Shown here piece after piece: positions 47,601 to 57,800 of a DNA stretch of 64,000 bases. This stretch comes from Heliopora coerulea (lineage: Eukaryota > Cnidaria > Anthozoa > Scleralcyonacea > Helioporidae), in the NCBI GenBank assembly GCA_030142905.1, contig JASJOG010000003.1, positions 2,478,001 through 2,542,000 of the forward strand, in the 5' to 3' direction. Numbering within the stretch: position 1 is the stretch's first letter; each line of letters starts with the position of its first letter. The notes below the pieces were generated by a model. The model was given only the letters and a program-made list of their open reading frames with translations, searched no databases and had not been told where the DNA came from. The position numbers and the translations under genes are program-made.

Positions 47601-49967
47601 ATTTCCAGTTTTCCAATCCACTGCACATGCTCTATCTTGTTGTGCACACAGCACAATAAGCTGACCAGTGTGGCCCTAAAGAAAAGAGGTACAATTATTG
47701 AACTAAGTTAAAAAGATTGGTGGAAACTCTACTAAAATAATGGCACATTGTTTGTGACATTTCAACGCCCTCAATTAAATGAAATATGCAAAATAAAACT
47801 ACTTGAGTTGCATCACCTGATGGATCTGTCCCTGTGCACTATTGAGAGTACAACCAGTTTGGTTTTCTGATTATAGTCTAAGGTGTTGGGCATCATTTTT
47901 CAGACTTTTTGCAAAACTTGTGCATAATGTCTGTCATGTGGCCTGATTTTTGTCACTATTTCATGAAAGTACTGTCCTATACGCAGAGCTCAAATTTAAT
48001 TTTGTCTATCCTAAGCCAAAAATGGCTCAGATAATTTCATCTGCTTGTGCCTATCCAAGGCTATTTTCTTTTTTACCAACTCAGTAACTGGCCAAATATT
48101 TGGCTGTATGCAAACCACTTTCAAACATTCATTTAAAGAACCAACTTCCACAGAGTTTTGGTTGGTTTGTGTTTCAACATACTTGTCTTCACAACGTCCA
48201 TTTGTAGAACCAATAATTTTGCATGGTACTGTACTTAACAGCACAATGTGTATGCGTGCCATTTATATAGGTCTCAAAAGCAATGAATTGTTTTTGATCT
48301 TGATGCTGGCCACCCTAAGCAACAATAGAGAGTTCACTTCATTTCCATCCTCCTCTTTATATTCTAGCCAGTCTCAATTCCAGTTGAGATTATCAGGTTT
48401 GCTTTAAGTTTGCAAGCTGTTTATCCTTAAACTGACTTTACTAGCAGTGGCTGTTTCATCAAAAGAATTAGCATTATTGTTGGTTTATTGGCAGGCACAT
48501 CATGTTTCACTCCAACCCCAAATGAAAAAGGTTTACACAAATACAGTAATTGGTTGCACACTTGCTGGAACCCTTACAAAGCAAATTTAGCTAGAAATTC
48601 ATGCAGTTAATGAGATATATGTGAGCTTTTCTGAAATACTCACTAAGGCCAAATGTGGCCTTGGATTTTAAGTACAATTTCATTTTATCCACGGCCATTT
48701 TCCCTTTATCAGGGGCCATGGCTGTATTAGTCATGATAAAATTTGAGCCCTGATAGGGTCTAGACATAGTTGCTTTTGTGACAAATATTACATCCTTCTG
48801 CTTTCTGTTGATCATATTCTTCTGCAGTATAATTCAGCAACTAACATGAATCTGACTTGCAGATATTTTGGAAAAGTTTAATCATTTTGGACATACTTAA
48901 AATTTTGCATATGGTTTGATCTCAGTTTGAGCTATCTGTCTGAATCAGATTTGTGGCATTATGATTGTAAAAGCTGTTTCAAAGGTATAAATCAGTTCAA
49001 TGTACATAACTTTCATCATAAATGGTGCTAAATAATTCAATTAAAAAAATCCATGTAAACCTACCTCAAAAACTTCAACAGTTTGACAGTAAGATAATGG
49101 AATGTTTACATGCTTTACATATTGCCCCTCAAAAAATTCCACAAGCTGACTTTGGGAGGTACATATGAATACTCTGTGGGGACGTTCAGTCATATAACTT
49201 TTTCTGGGCACTGAACTTTGGGGGAATGAGCTAGAGCATGTGGTGATTGACAAATAAGGAGGTGGAATAACACATGTTGTTAAATGAATGCTAGCTGCTC
49301 TGTGTTTTTGATCTAAGGTGACAAGATATGTGGATACTTCGGATAATTGATCTTTCTTGAAGATTATCAGTCCTTGTTCTGAATTGCAAGGGTATAGACC
49401 ATTGCACCACCACAACATCTTCCCAGTTCTCTGGAGATCCATCTCAATGTCATTTTTGGGAACTGATAACCTCAGAAGAACATTAGCTGTAGTTGGAAAT
49501 CCACACTGAGCTTTATAAATAAGTATTTCATCTCCTGCAATCCATACTATCGTAGGGCCGTTAGTTATGCTGTAATCCATCACACGGGTGAGATGTACCG
49601 GCTGTCCTACAACTTTTGGTACTTGAAATGAATATTTGACTATCCATTCATATTTTTCTGGGTCCAGGCAAACCAAATAACAGTAGGATGGCTTTTTGTT
49701 TAAGTTATCACTAACTTGAGTAACAAAAAATGGCAGAAAAATACCACACTCATGATCCAGAAGTATTTTAAATCCAAGGCAAGACAATGATTCACTTCTT
49801 GGATCCCATGGGAATGGTTTCAAGGTTACACTCTTTTGAGCTGTAGCAATAAAATTGTTCCCAAATAGTTCGTATTCGAAGCGACATAAATGAAGACTAA
49901 GCCATCCGTTAGTTTCAACGTCTAAAGCAAACACAGAACCATTGAACGATGCAATTTCTCTCCACAT
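34007..49967 (-). CDS. FANCB: FANCB, Fanconi anaemia core-complex subunit, 9 exons
   Basis: Exons in gene order: 49065-49967, 47516-47675, 47316-47401, 45085-45192, 44769-44895, 42304-42488, 40191-40514, 38994-39187, 34007-34424. All junctions are GT/AG and in phase, giving a complete 834-residue protein (human FANCB is 859). FANCB dimerises with FAAP100 and FANCL as the catalytic module that monoubiquitinates FANCD2-FANCI in interstrand-crosslink repair in the nucleus. Evidence for identity: NGPTIVW, CVIPPPYLSITT, QSQLVEFFEGQYVKHVNIPL in the N-terminal beta-propeller; ACAVDW...FLIDDFLGRGTDQVLLF; DWIVGLEIENVGERLAQTVSL; and the helical C-terminus after TRDNSQLFMTLYMLKKNLP. These match the order and spacing of human FANCB. 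It starts 1.15 kb from the 3' end of the TRIM-like gene. Confidence 0.88.
35085..36240 (+). pseudogene. Non-LTR reverse transcriptase remnant, heavily decayed
   Basis: Scattered RT pieces in several frames: DFSKAFETTDHYIL (35099-35140), NGGIPRVTVLGPTLFT (about 35238-35290), MINPSKWXK-like block (about 35480-35505), and ALKIINLALSYKHP (from 35734). The order fits a Jockey/L2-type RT from block 2 to the C-terminus. It lies antisense in FANCB intron 8. Confidence 0.65.
37081..37093 (+). repeat. G13 homopolymer
   Basis: A run of 13 G in an AT-rich intron. Confidence 0.8.
37380..37497 (-). mobile_element. tRNA-derived SINE, third copy
   Basis: On the minus strand: A-box-like TAGCTCGATGGTTAAAGCG, B-box GGTTTGATCCC, then GGCTCAGAAGTCGTTTTTTC. 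It is homologous to the pair at 32533-32805. Confidence 0.6.
37579..37672. repeat. Foldback hairpin
   Basis: TGTTCAATGAGACT...GTTTTGCATGTGGGAACTTGGAGATAT pairs with ATATCTCCAAGTTCCTACATGCAAAAC..AGTCTCATTGAACA; arms of about 42 bases around a 6-base loop. Confidence 0.7.
38590..38700. repeat. Imperfect inverted repeat
   Basis: AAAGTTTGATCTGATATCAAAAC pairs imperfectly with GCTTTGATATCAGGTCAAAC. Confidence 0.4.
38994..39187 (-). CDS. FANCB: FANCB exon 8
   Basis: Acceptor GGTTCTTGTAG, donor GTTTGT, phase 0 to 2. Encodes VILSVRDTNIRRAIELLKSK ... VHVSFESVQNGVIVNIFTR, an alpha/beta segment shared with FANCB. Confidence 0.8.
40191..40514 (-). CDS. FANCB: FANCB exon 7
   Basis: 108 codons, phase 0 to 0, donor GTACAG. 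The acceptor chosen (TTCTTCCTTCATACTCTAAG) has a strong pyrimidine tract and the only matching phase. The open frame continues upstream to 40649 but would be out of phase. Encodes ACMAPEYTERPQRN ... DRLCTCGLMLSWKQ ... SNRLRVCRHLALSFLETQ. Confidence 0.8.
41002..41275 (+). pseudogene. Penelope-like GIY-YIG endonuclease C-terminus
   Basis: Translation LLDDHKNSLNRYGKEQRGIP, then GENLYAHFFGVDHAG and EREAFWIYKLNTFIPNGLNQ, aligns with the same region of the copy at 14213-14650 but is clearly a different subfamily. It ends at a stop at about 41247. The terminal hairpin CTGAAGA-AGGGGTTGATCCCC-GAAACG follows at 41244-41269, then (AT)n from 41309. It lies antisense in FANCB intron 6. Confidence 0.8.
41309..41680. 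repeat. (AT)n and (CA)n microsatellite cluster with a Penelope tail remnant
   Basis: AT arrays lie at 41309-41334, 41345-41362, 41425-41448 and 41640-41670; a CA array lies at 41468-41499. Between them, GACGAAGGGGCTGACCCCAAAACGTAAG (41531-41558) is a degenerate Penelope terminal hairpin. Confidence 0.7.
41690..41900 (-). repeat. Penelope-type tail and dispersed repeat
   Basis: On the minus strand, CTGATAAGGCCCAATAGGCC then GAAACAG repeats the terminal-hairpin layout with another stem. The adjacent GAGCGCTC words recur in the hairpin at 24967-25018. Confidence 0.4.
42304..42488 (-). CDS. FANCB: FANCB exon 6
   Basis: Acceptor CTGTTTTATTTAG, donor GTAACT, phase 1 to 0. Encodes LSKWQDLCDCDWIVGLEIEN, then VGERLAQTVSLGTVLVHSG. 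The D-W-VG-E---N motif corresponds to human DDSLVVGVKT. Confidence 0.85.
42960..43200. repeat. Tandem palindromic (TTTCATATGTGAAA)-type words
   Basis: At least eight variants of TTTCACATGTGAAA / TTTCATATGTAAAA occur in 240 bases, related to those near 9170-9330. Confidence 0.5.
43357..43710. mobile_element. Foldback made of two Penelope-type ends
   Basis: Arms 43357-43513 and 43554-43710 are near-perfect complements around a 40-base loop. Each arm carries a terminal-hairpin motif: CTGAGGAT-GTTGC-GTGTA-GCAAC-GAAACG at 43434-43462 (minus), and a mutated copy with AAAACG at 43607-43635 (plus). The arrangement matches the outer parts of the palindrome at 13631-14790, without the endonuclease. 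Confidence 0.6.
44769..44895 (-). CDS. FANCB: FANCB exon 5, coiled coil
   Basis: Acceptor TGTTTTCCTTTTAG, phase 0 to 1. Encodes IECEMEKSEKLSFVKKQCDV and a further helix. Two donors lie four bases apart: CAG/GTTCGT and GTTC/GTAAAC. Only the second keeps the frame into exon 6. Confidence 0.72.
45085..45192 (-). CDS. FANCB: FANCB exon 4
   Basis: Acceptor TTTTGTCTGTCAG, donor GTAGAT, phase 0 to 0. Encodes a hydrophilic linker ending CVENVIRAVFRKLK. Intron 3 before it contains the decayed Penelope element. Confidence 0.78.
45660..46860 (-). pseudogene. Penelope-like element with RT and GIY-YIG, decayed
   Basis: The minus strand carries the RT C-terminal half in one open stretch (46342-46770): FWQRYVDHAMSEV, LNSIKPSIQFMVEREMDD, TEVYRQPTHTDKYLSFDSHH. 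A region with stops and frame changes follows (MGFVIPYIQGKTKPIKRIL). Then the GIY-YIG domain (DAIYSIPSSDCDLEYISQTK, RQFGTRLKEHQKAV), and a terminal motif CTGAAGAA-GACAC...GTGTC-GAAACG at 45716-45749. Catalytic YVDD has become YVDH. It is on the same strand as FANCB, in intron 3. Confidence 0.82.
47040..47146. mobile_element. Pogo-type element end
   Basis: The sequence ends GAGAGAGTTGACTGTA, i.e. TA + CAGTCAACTCTCTCTAAAGTGGACA read from the other strand. It is preceded by direct subterminal repeats (GGACACCTCTCTAAGGCGGACAC). The plan is the same as the ends of the element at 325-2005, but the sequence family differs. The left end was not found. Confidence 0.5.
47316..47401 (-). CDS. FANCB: FANCB exon 3
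   Basis: Acceptor TGGTGGTCTTAG, donor GTACAG, phase 1 to 0. Encodes GNFEEQQKLFEVFILSDLLT and then DDVIRAKRQ. Confidence 0.8.
47516..47675 (-). CDS. FANCB: FANCB exon 2
   Basis: Acceptor CTTTTCTTTAG, donor GTAAAA, phase 0 to 1. Encodes GHTGQLIVLCAQQDRACAVD, then NIHKFLIDDFLGRGTDQVLL. This is the best single match to human FANCB (LIDDF-G-GT-QVLL). Confidence 0.92.
47676..49064. other. FANCB intron 1, no gene seen
   Basis: Only short anonymous ORFs. Exons 1 and 2 join in phase, so nothing is missing here. Confidence 0.45.
49065..49967 (-). CDS. FANCB: FANCB exon 1, beta-propeller
   Basis: 301 codons from ATG at 49967 (MWREIASFNGSVFALDV). An in-frame TAA lies nine bases upstream, so this is the likely start; a GTG just before it is not needed. 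Donor GTAGGT, phase 0. Holds most of the N-terminal beta-propeller, including NGPTIVWIAGDEILIY and IPPPYLSITTC. Confidence 0.88.
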
Positions 49968-51119
49968 CACTGGTTAACTTTCTTGCCAACTTGGTCATTA
50001 ATCGTATTAAACTGCACATATCAAAATTCTGGACGACTTGGCACCAGGCTCCCAGTGCTTTTCGGGCTTCTCCCCAATTTTTCGGCAAAATCCCCCAGAT
50101 TTTGGGCAAATTATAGCTCCTATCAGTGCTGGCTCCTATGCGGACGCCAAATGTCTTGGGTATGCCAGAATAAATAATTTTTTTCCTACAGGGGAATTTC
50201 AACTCCACTAAACGCCACTGTACTCGATTTCAACTTAAAACTGACGTCACTTACGGCAAAAAAGTAGATAGCGTGTAACCAGTGTAACCACGAGTGTAAC
50301 AAGTTACTCGCAACATAGCAGAAAAACTTTCAGTCGACAACACCCCGTCTCGACAAACATATCATTTTGGTATTGGTATTAAGTACTAAACAGTCCGGTT
50401 GATGGCGCCAAGACAAGCAAATAAACTTTATAAATTCCCTTTTATTATCAAAGGCGAGTCTTCCATCAACGACAACGGCTACCCCTTGTTTATTCGGTCG
50501 AGGTTCAAAGAAAACCATCGTTAAAAATGCTAAATGTACAATTTGATGAGAATTTATCACAACCGATTCGAATATGTTTAATATTTTTATCCTCCACGAC
50601 CCACGACCAGTGACCTGTACCTGTGGAGGTCAGTGTCCATGACCCACGATAGATGACCGATGACACACCCAATCACGATATCTAGCTATTCCCGATTTCT
50701 TTGAACCCGTGCGTGGGACATTTTAGGTGACAATTGCGTCCAAACAATATTTTCGAAATAAGGTAGGGGAGCCGTGGCTCTCATGGCTTAGCCTCTGACG
50801 ATCGTTGGCGCTTTCACTCCATTACTCCATACTCAAGTTTGTCTTTTTCACGTTTAATTTGATCCTAGGTTTTCGCCAATTACAAGCTAGATTTAAACGA
50901 GAACTTCATTTTGTTCTCTACGTGTTCCAAGATGTAATGCGCCAAAAAACGGCTACCAAATTAAATTCACGAATTACCATGCAGTAGCAATGAGCAGACT
51001 TGCGAATGCCCAGCGTGTGAATTCTGCGTGATATTCGTAAGTTTTAACCAAAAATAAGTCGGCACTTCTGAATTTATTTGTCCACCGTTGAGGGATATTA
51101 CTAATACCAGTACCACAGT
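49968..51119. other. Intergenic; FANCB promoter region expected
   Basis: Holds the 5' flank of FANCB and the 3' end of the TRIM-like gene, both minus strand. The 97-residue ORF at 49915-50208 overlaps FANCB exon 1 in another frame and has no known motif. Confidence 0.4.
51073..51078 (-). promoter_or_regulatory. Polyadenylation signal of the TRIM-like gene
   Basis: AATAAA on the minus strand, 42 bases after the stop codon at 51120. Confidence 0.5.
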
Positions 51120-51823
51120 CTACACTGTCAGTTGAAAGCCACATAATTCGCATTTAGATTTTCCTGCCTCATTCATCAGAGTGCACATTGGGCAAATGTT
51201 TTTATCAGTAGCTACTAGAGGTGCACCATCGTGACAGTTATCACACATTTCGCGATTATTATCGTTGACTGCGAGGCAACCAAGACATTTCGACGTGTGC
51301 TGACTGCTATCTTCAACACCTTGCAAGTCCCTCGAACGGGAGTGACTTCTACCTTGCTTGTGGCTTCTTAGACAATGTTGACTTTGGCTACACGAATGAT
51401 GACCATGATTGTTGTTAAAGAATTTGCCGTGTTTGTTGAATCGACGCCACTTGGCATGAGTGTTGCAGAGTTCGCAGGCATCACGCCCAGCAACATCAGG
51501 CAGTTCACTGTTATAAAAACTAGAAAGAGGAGGAGACTGGTTCTTATATTTCATTTTTGACTTATGTTTACAGTGGTGGTGGTGGTGGTGGTGTGGTTGT
51601 TGCTGTTGTTGCTGCAATTGTTGCTGCCGTTGTTGTCGTTGCTGTTGCTGTTGCTCTTTCTGTAGCTGTTGCTGTAGCCGTTGTGGTTGTCGTTGTTGAT
51701 GTTCTCGCTGTTGTTCCTGGTGCTGTTGCCGTTCGGACCGGTGATCTTGTTGCCCAAACCGAAGCGAACTAAATCTTGGAAACGATGCATCATAGGTATT
51801 ACCATTAGACTGGCGAGCTTCAA
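51120..51823 (-). CDS. TRIM-like gene, terminal Gln/His-rich and zinc-finger exon
   Basis: Acceptor TTAATTTCATTTCAG, phase 1 to stop. 235 codons. A Gln-rich tract (about 60% Q over some 70 residues) and seven His precede a Ser/His-rich part and three Cys motifs. The first, CELCNTH, is a half finger. The second, CLGCLAVNDNNREMCDNC, and the third, CPMCTLMNEAGKSKCELC, both fit the RanBP2/NZF pattern. The third also has the CT(L)xN layout of ubiquitin-binding NZF fingers. Confidence 0.72.
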
Positions 51824-54800
51824 CTGAAATGAAATTAATACAACGATTAACCACCGCAGTACTCCATGTACTCCAAGGGTTAAGCAATTAACCATGACGT
51901 TGAAACCTCTTACACACCTTCGGTTTCTTGGATATCGTCAGTTTCGGAAGAGCTGTCGGATAATACTTGGGATTCAACTGTCGCTAATCGCCAAATTAGA
52001 AAAAAAAACAAAAACGCCTTCAATATTAAGTCAACTATTATATAACTAATCCATAAAAATGATGGATATCGTTCTCCACATGCTGACTCCACAACTGTGA
52101 AAAAAGTCAGTTTGAGTCCTCAGGAGTTAATTTCAGTTTGTTTTGAGTTTTTGAAATTAACTCCTAAGGACTCAAAGTGATTTTTTTTCACAGTTGTGGA
52201 GTCAGAATCAATCGGTTAACTCAGACAATTTTTTTGATTCGACAATCCTGACGTTATCCTTACGGATCGCTTTTTCAATTCTCGTACTTTCTCAACGAGT
52301 ACGCATATACAATAGTGTGAAAAGTTATCAAGAATATTCATTAAAAGTAAGTATAAAATCTTTATTATCTAATTTTACTTTCTTATCAACCCTCAGAGTT
52401 GCGACCATTTTGGGCGCAATGGCGCTTTAAAGTTTGGCTAAGACGACCGGTTTTGAATACATGTAGTCGCCAACTGAGCGACTATCGAGCAATGCTCGCT
52501 GAGTCAAACACGAATTGTTGTACTAAAACGTTGACCACCACGAATGAATTAAAAGAGAATGTGGCAAGAAATACAATAGATTTTGATATTCATTTCAAGC
52601 GGCTGGAAGTTCTTAGCAAAGGATCCAAAATAGCAAAACCGAAGTTTGGCTCCACATAAAAACACCAACATCGTTTTGGTTGCTAGCCACGCGAATAGGC
52701 CGTTTTCGAGCCATCTTCTCTAAACTTAATAATAAAATTGAAACTTTTGATTAATTGTTGTATTTTCGTAATTTTGTACGTTTTGGATGCCCATACGAAA
52801 CCGTGTCGACAAATGTGCATTGCCTTGTAAATTATACCTGTGATTGCACACAAAACCAAAACTTTTAAGATACTGAATGATTTTTAACTTACCCATACTA
52901 TGACCTGTAAATGTATTAATTTTAATTAATTATGTAGTATACATTGCGAAGACACGATATTAAGGGACCTGATTACATAATCAATTTAAGCCCGGGCCGA
53001 AGTATCAGGCCAGGTTCAGGATGAAACTCATTAAAATTTGATCTTGCGATTACATGACCAAAATTTAAGCACGGGCTGGGATTTCTTTTTTCATGTAGCC
53101 AGCCCCTATGTGAACTATAAAAATTCATTCTTGTTAAGCATTTGGCTAATCGCCACTGTGAAATAGGATGCCCTTTTTATTATTCTTCGCATGAAGATCA
53201 TAATAACTTCTCAAGTGACAGTGATAACAGGGAAAAAAGGGAAACTAAAAAAAGAAAAATTTCACTTAGTGAACATTTGCACGTAAGACTGGGAGGCTAA
53301 ACTAAATGTATGGTCCTAAATTAATTACTACTGGCACCAATTAAAAATTGCATTTAAAGTTAACGGTTAATTTTTTAAATTTTTATTTTTGGCTTCCACT
53401 AATGTACTTCGGAAAGTGGACCTGAAGACGTGGTCGTCAAATGACCGCAAAAGAAAAATTAAAGTTGGAAGGCAATTTATCAGTCAATAAAAATCGATAT
53501 CGATCAATCCATCATTCATCCAACAATCGACCGCTGATGCATTAATTGAATTGTGTGGAATTTTCTATGACTTGCCTCGTAAGTCTGCTACAGATCGACC
53601 GCTCACATTGGGTCGGTTACTTAAAATGTCATTAAGAAACTTGGTTACTTCAAACATGTTCAAAAAAAATAAGCTAACTTTTTTTTCAAGCAAATACATG
53701 AAGATTTTTGAAAGGGAAGGAAGAAGGGGAGTCAAATGCATATTCTCCTTTCACTCGAGGGAAGATTAAAGCGAAATGTAAGAAGTTGTACGTTGAGTTT
53801 AACTCAGGACATTTTTAATCTGGCATAAATATTTCATTAATTCCTGAAAATATGAGACGACGCTTGGAAAACACCTCATCACAGGCGAATAGATTGCCGA
53901 GTCAAAAGAATAAAGAACAACTAATTAATCAGTTAATATTCATTCATTCATTCATTCATTCGTTCATTCATTCATTCATTCATTCATTCATTCAACAAAA
54001 CTATCCATCTTACGAACTAACAGACAAACATATAATTAATTAATTAATTAAATGTAAGTGCTTAGTCGATAATTCGTTTCGATCACGTTGAAAATTAGTT
54101 CGACCAACTTGATATCCTTTAATTCTGCAATGAACGGTCGTTTTTACAATTAATCAAGTCAACTAAAACTGACAAGCCGCGCAGAATTATTTATACGATC
54201 TAGAGATATGACTGAGAGGTTCAAGTTGTGTAAACGATGAGAGTTTTAGGAACATGAAAGTTACCTGAGTGAGAAATCACTTTGAGTCTTTGTATTTCAA
54301 GTCGCATTTCACTCCTTAATTCATCAATCACATCGTCTTCAGTGAGTGGATAAGGTGGATCTCTATCAGTTGCACTAGTTACCTCTTCTTCTTGCTGGTC
54401 TAGCTCTTCCTCTTGTCCCTCCACTTCATCTCCCTCTGAACCTGATAGAGAAATCTTTATTCATTTATGTCGCTCGATACGTGAAGGTCATGCCCAAATC
54501 CTCAGAAATTGCTACCTAGAAGGGCATCGAACTCGTAAACTTCTCACTATCGGAGAGTAACCCATCATGTGGCAGGCATCCCACTTGGCTGAAAAAAATT
54601 GTCTGGCAATAGATAAAATAAAACTCTAAAGTGCACCCTTACCCCCTATTTGGGGTAACCAAGACTCAGATAGACAGCGGTTATAAACCGTTGCACCGGT
54701 TCCATTGATGGACATACGAATTGCCACAGCGGAATCCTCGATATGCCAGGAATTCTGATAGACGTTATGAGTGCTGTACGTTGTTCTTATCGGTGTGCAA

Positions 54801-57800
54801 GCTTGCAGTTATCACAATCGATATGCGCAGTGGCGGACCCAAGATTTGCGAAAAGGGGGCGGGCCTAAATTTTAAAAATCTACCACGGTTTTATGATGGC
54901 TACGTTTGAAATACTGTCTACAAAGTATTTTCTGTGTTTTAAAACACTCATCAAAATCTGTGGTTCTAAATCATGCATTTTCACACTGTGGTCTGCTGCG
55001 AACAGTATTAAGGATGAACAACAAACGTGTGAAACTGATGGTTTTATCATCTTCAACGGCATTGGCAAAGTAGTGTTTTTACTCTTCTTAGAAGCATTAC
55101 TACGAAAAGACTGGAAATATGAAAGAAACCGAGTTAACTCAGGCATTTTCGTGAAATCAATTTTAAAGGGATATGGCATTTTTAGCATCTCAATAGGAGA
55201 GCCTGGCCTCTTGGGCCCCTCCCCTGGGTCTGTAACTGAATTGCGAACGTTCGAAAAGCTCAAATCCTCATTTCTAAGTTGAGCTTGGCGAATTTACTCG
55301 TATCGTTGGTCAAAACTGCAAGCCCGCACATCCATTAAACAAGTATCACTTCATGTCAATCGAGAATTTCTTGCATATTCAGGCCACAGCTTATGCTGTA
55401 CAACTCGTTCATCAATTGGACCAGCACACACATCTTCGCAGAAACTGTCCTATCCTGCAAGGCAAAATAAATTTTCCACATTAATGATGAGTTCTAAATT
55501 AAGCTTTAAGTACTTTTAGATCTATAAAAAAATGTGTACTATACGTGAGCTCTGATTGGCTATAATCCGTATTTGAATGGAGAATCCAAGGATGAGAAAT
55601 TTCCCACCAAGAGTTTGCTGAATTTTGTGATGATAAGTCGTTCAAATTAAGAAATATCAAGCGGTTTATTTGTGTTCGAATGCGGTGATCCAAAAACTTG
55701 GGATTAAAACACGCCGCCAAGTGGCTCGTGTCTTCACACTACTCTCTAGTCTCGCAAACAAATGCATATTTCTTAATTATTTTGTAACATAAATGGCAAC
55801 TTAACTTGCACACGTAAATGTCTGCGTAAAAACAAGAAGTTGAGGCATTCAAGATGTGTCTTGTACATGGTCGAGATATTATTAACCTTGAAAAGAGAAA
55901 ACATACTTTCCACATCGTCAGGCCCAATTTCAGCTTGTTCAGCAGGATGATTTTCAAATATTCTTTCAACATTTTTCATTATTTCATCAAAAAATTGATG
56001 ATGAGGGTCATTTGGGATAACACCACATTGATGGGAGCTATCTGCAACGGAAGTGACAAAAAACAATGTACGTTGTTAGATAATGAGCGTTACAACTGAA
56101 TATTGCAAAGAAATTCCATATGCTACCCAAGCATTTTCATTCCATGAAGACATCGAATTTACTTTTGATGGTGTCATTTAAGGACACCATCAGAAGTATA
56201 GGCATGCTTATTTGTAATTTAGGGTACTTTACTTGGTGGTAATTCCGAATATTGACGTCTTCAGTTTCGTATGTAAATTTCCCATTTCAGATCAAGTGAC
56301 GTTTTGCTTATTTATCATTCTAATCACTGTGCTATGATACATATCTCAATACACTAAATTTCCAAGAAACAATTTTTCTGAGCAACATCACGTAATTTGG
56401 AATGGGCAAAGAAACGTCGAAGCTAAAGCGGTATGTTTTCTTTCTGAAGAACCGACGACAAACCTGTGACCAAAGAAACTCGTTTTCAGGGCATTTTTCC
56501 TCCATTGGGAAAAGACCCGCTAAAATGGTCGTGGTATATTTTCTAATATCGAGTCGAATGGTCACTTCAAACACAGTACGTATTAATATGATAACTTATG
56601 CAATCGTCGCTTGGGATGCTTTCTTTGGTAACTTGATAATGAACGAAACATATTCGAGGCTCCGCAAAGTAGCTGATGTGAAACATTTGTGACAAATGCT
56701 ACGAGCTTCAAGCAATTAGCTATCAACCATATATGTCATTATCTAATATCTATACCATGATATAACATTATACAATGTTCAACTGACTATAGAAACGGGT
56801 CCGTCTGATTAATCCTTTGACGGTCAGTATCCTGTAAATAGCACATCTAGAGCTGAAGGATTAAAGAATTATCGAGCTGCCGATGCCAGAGTCATTTTCG
56901 CCGACCTTCTGAGGAGAAGGCAAAATGCCCTTGAGGCTATATCGAAATGATCAAAATATTGATTAGCACTACGAAACATATATTTGTAATAATTAAGCAA
57001 TAATAAATAAATAAAATCCCAAAATATGAGTGCTGACCACTGGAAATAACCATAAATGGGCTAGTCTAGTCAAGCAGCTCAGTGAGACCGCCTTCTATAT
57101 CAAGTTAGATTCAGACCCAAGCTTACCCAACCAAAAACTAATCAAATCTACAATCAAACATTTCATTCAAGCCGGTGATTTGCCTGGCTCTGCTTCAAGC
57201 CTTTTACTTACCCCCCCTAGAACCACGGTAATACATTTCCAACCCAAAACTCACAAACTTAATAATCCTGTTCGGCCAATTGTATCGGCCTGCAGTTGTC
57301 CTGCTGAGCTCACTAGATAGTAAATTATTCCTTTGGTTAAGACGTTACCTTCTTATATCAAAAATACCACACATGCCTAACAAATTTTCGACCAAATACG
57401 TTTCAGACCCCCCTCCATAAATTTATTTTCACTATGGTCATACTGCATCGTGGCCGCCTTGAAACTTTTAAAACCCCGTTCACACGATACTGGTACGAAA
57501 CTGCACCGGTATCAAAATATCACGGTACGAACCTGTTCACACGATTACGGTTTCATATCGTTGCGGTTAGCATTACGGTTTCATGCTTTTTCATACCGGT
57601 ACCGTGTGAACGCAAGGCCTAACCGTAATAATTTCGTTACGGTTTCATTTCGTACCGGTATCGTGTGAACGGGGTCTAAATTTCTCTTTGACCAATGAAC
57701 TGTTTTATACCCGCCCACTGCGGCTGTTCATCGCTTGGCAGAACTAACCTTCAATAATTTTTCGTTTGACGACCCACATTTCCAACAGGCAAAGATGGGC

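Noticed and set aside
49915..50208. 97-residue minus-strand ORF upstream of FANCB
   Set aside because: It overlaps FANCB exon 1 in another frame, has no known motif, and FANCB has its own ATG preceded by an in-frame stop.
51557..51772. Gly/Val-rich plus-strand ORF
   Set aside because: It is the antisense of the Gln-rich tract in the TRIM-like gene.
52194..52659. Possible two-exon plus-strand gene (ORFs 52194-52430 and 52399-52659)
   Set aside because: Both open without ATG, the first acceptor is the mirror copy inside an inverted repeat, phases do not join well, and no domain is visible.
55499..55720. 73-residue ORF (AACFNPKFLDHR...)
   Set aside because: It looks faintly like repeat-derived protein, but I cannot assign it to a family and the adjacent exons of the TRIM-like gene join without it.
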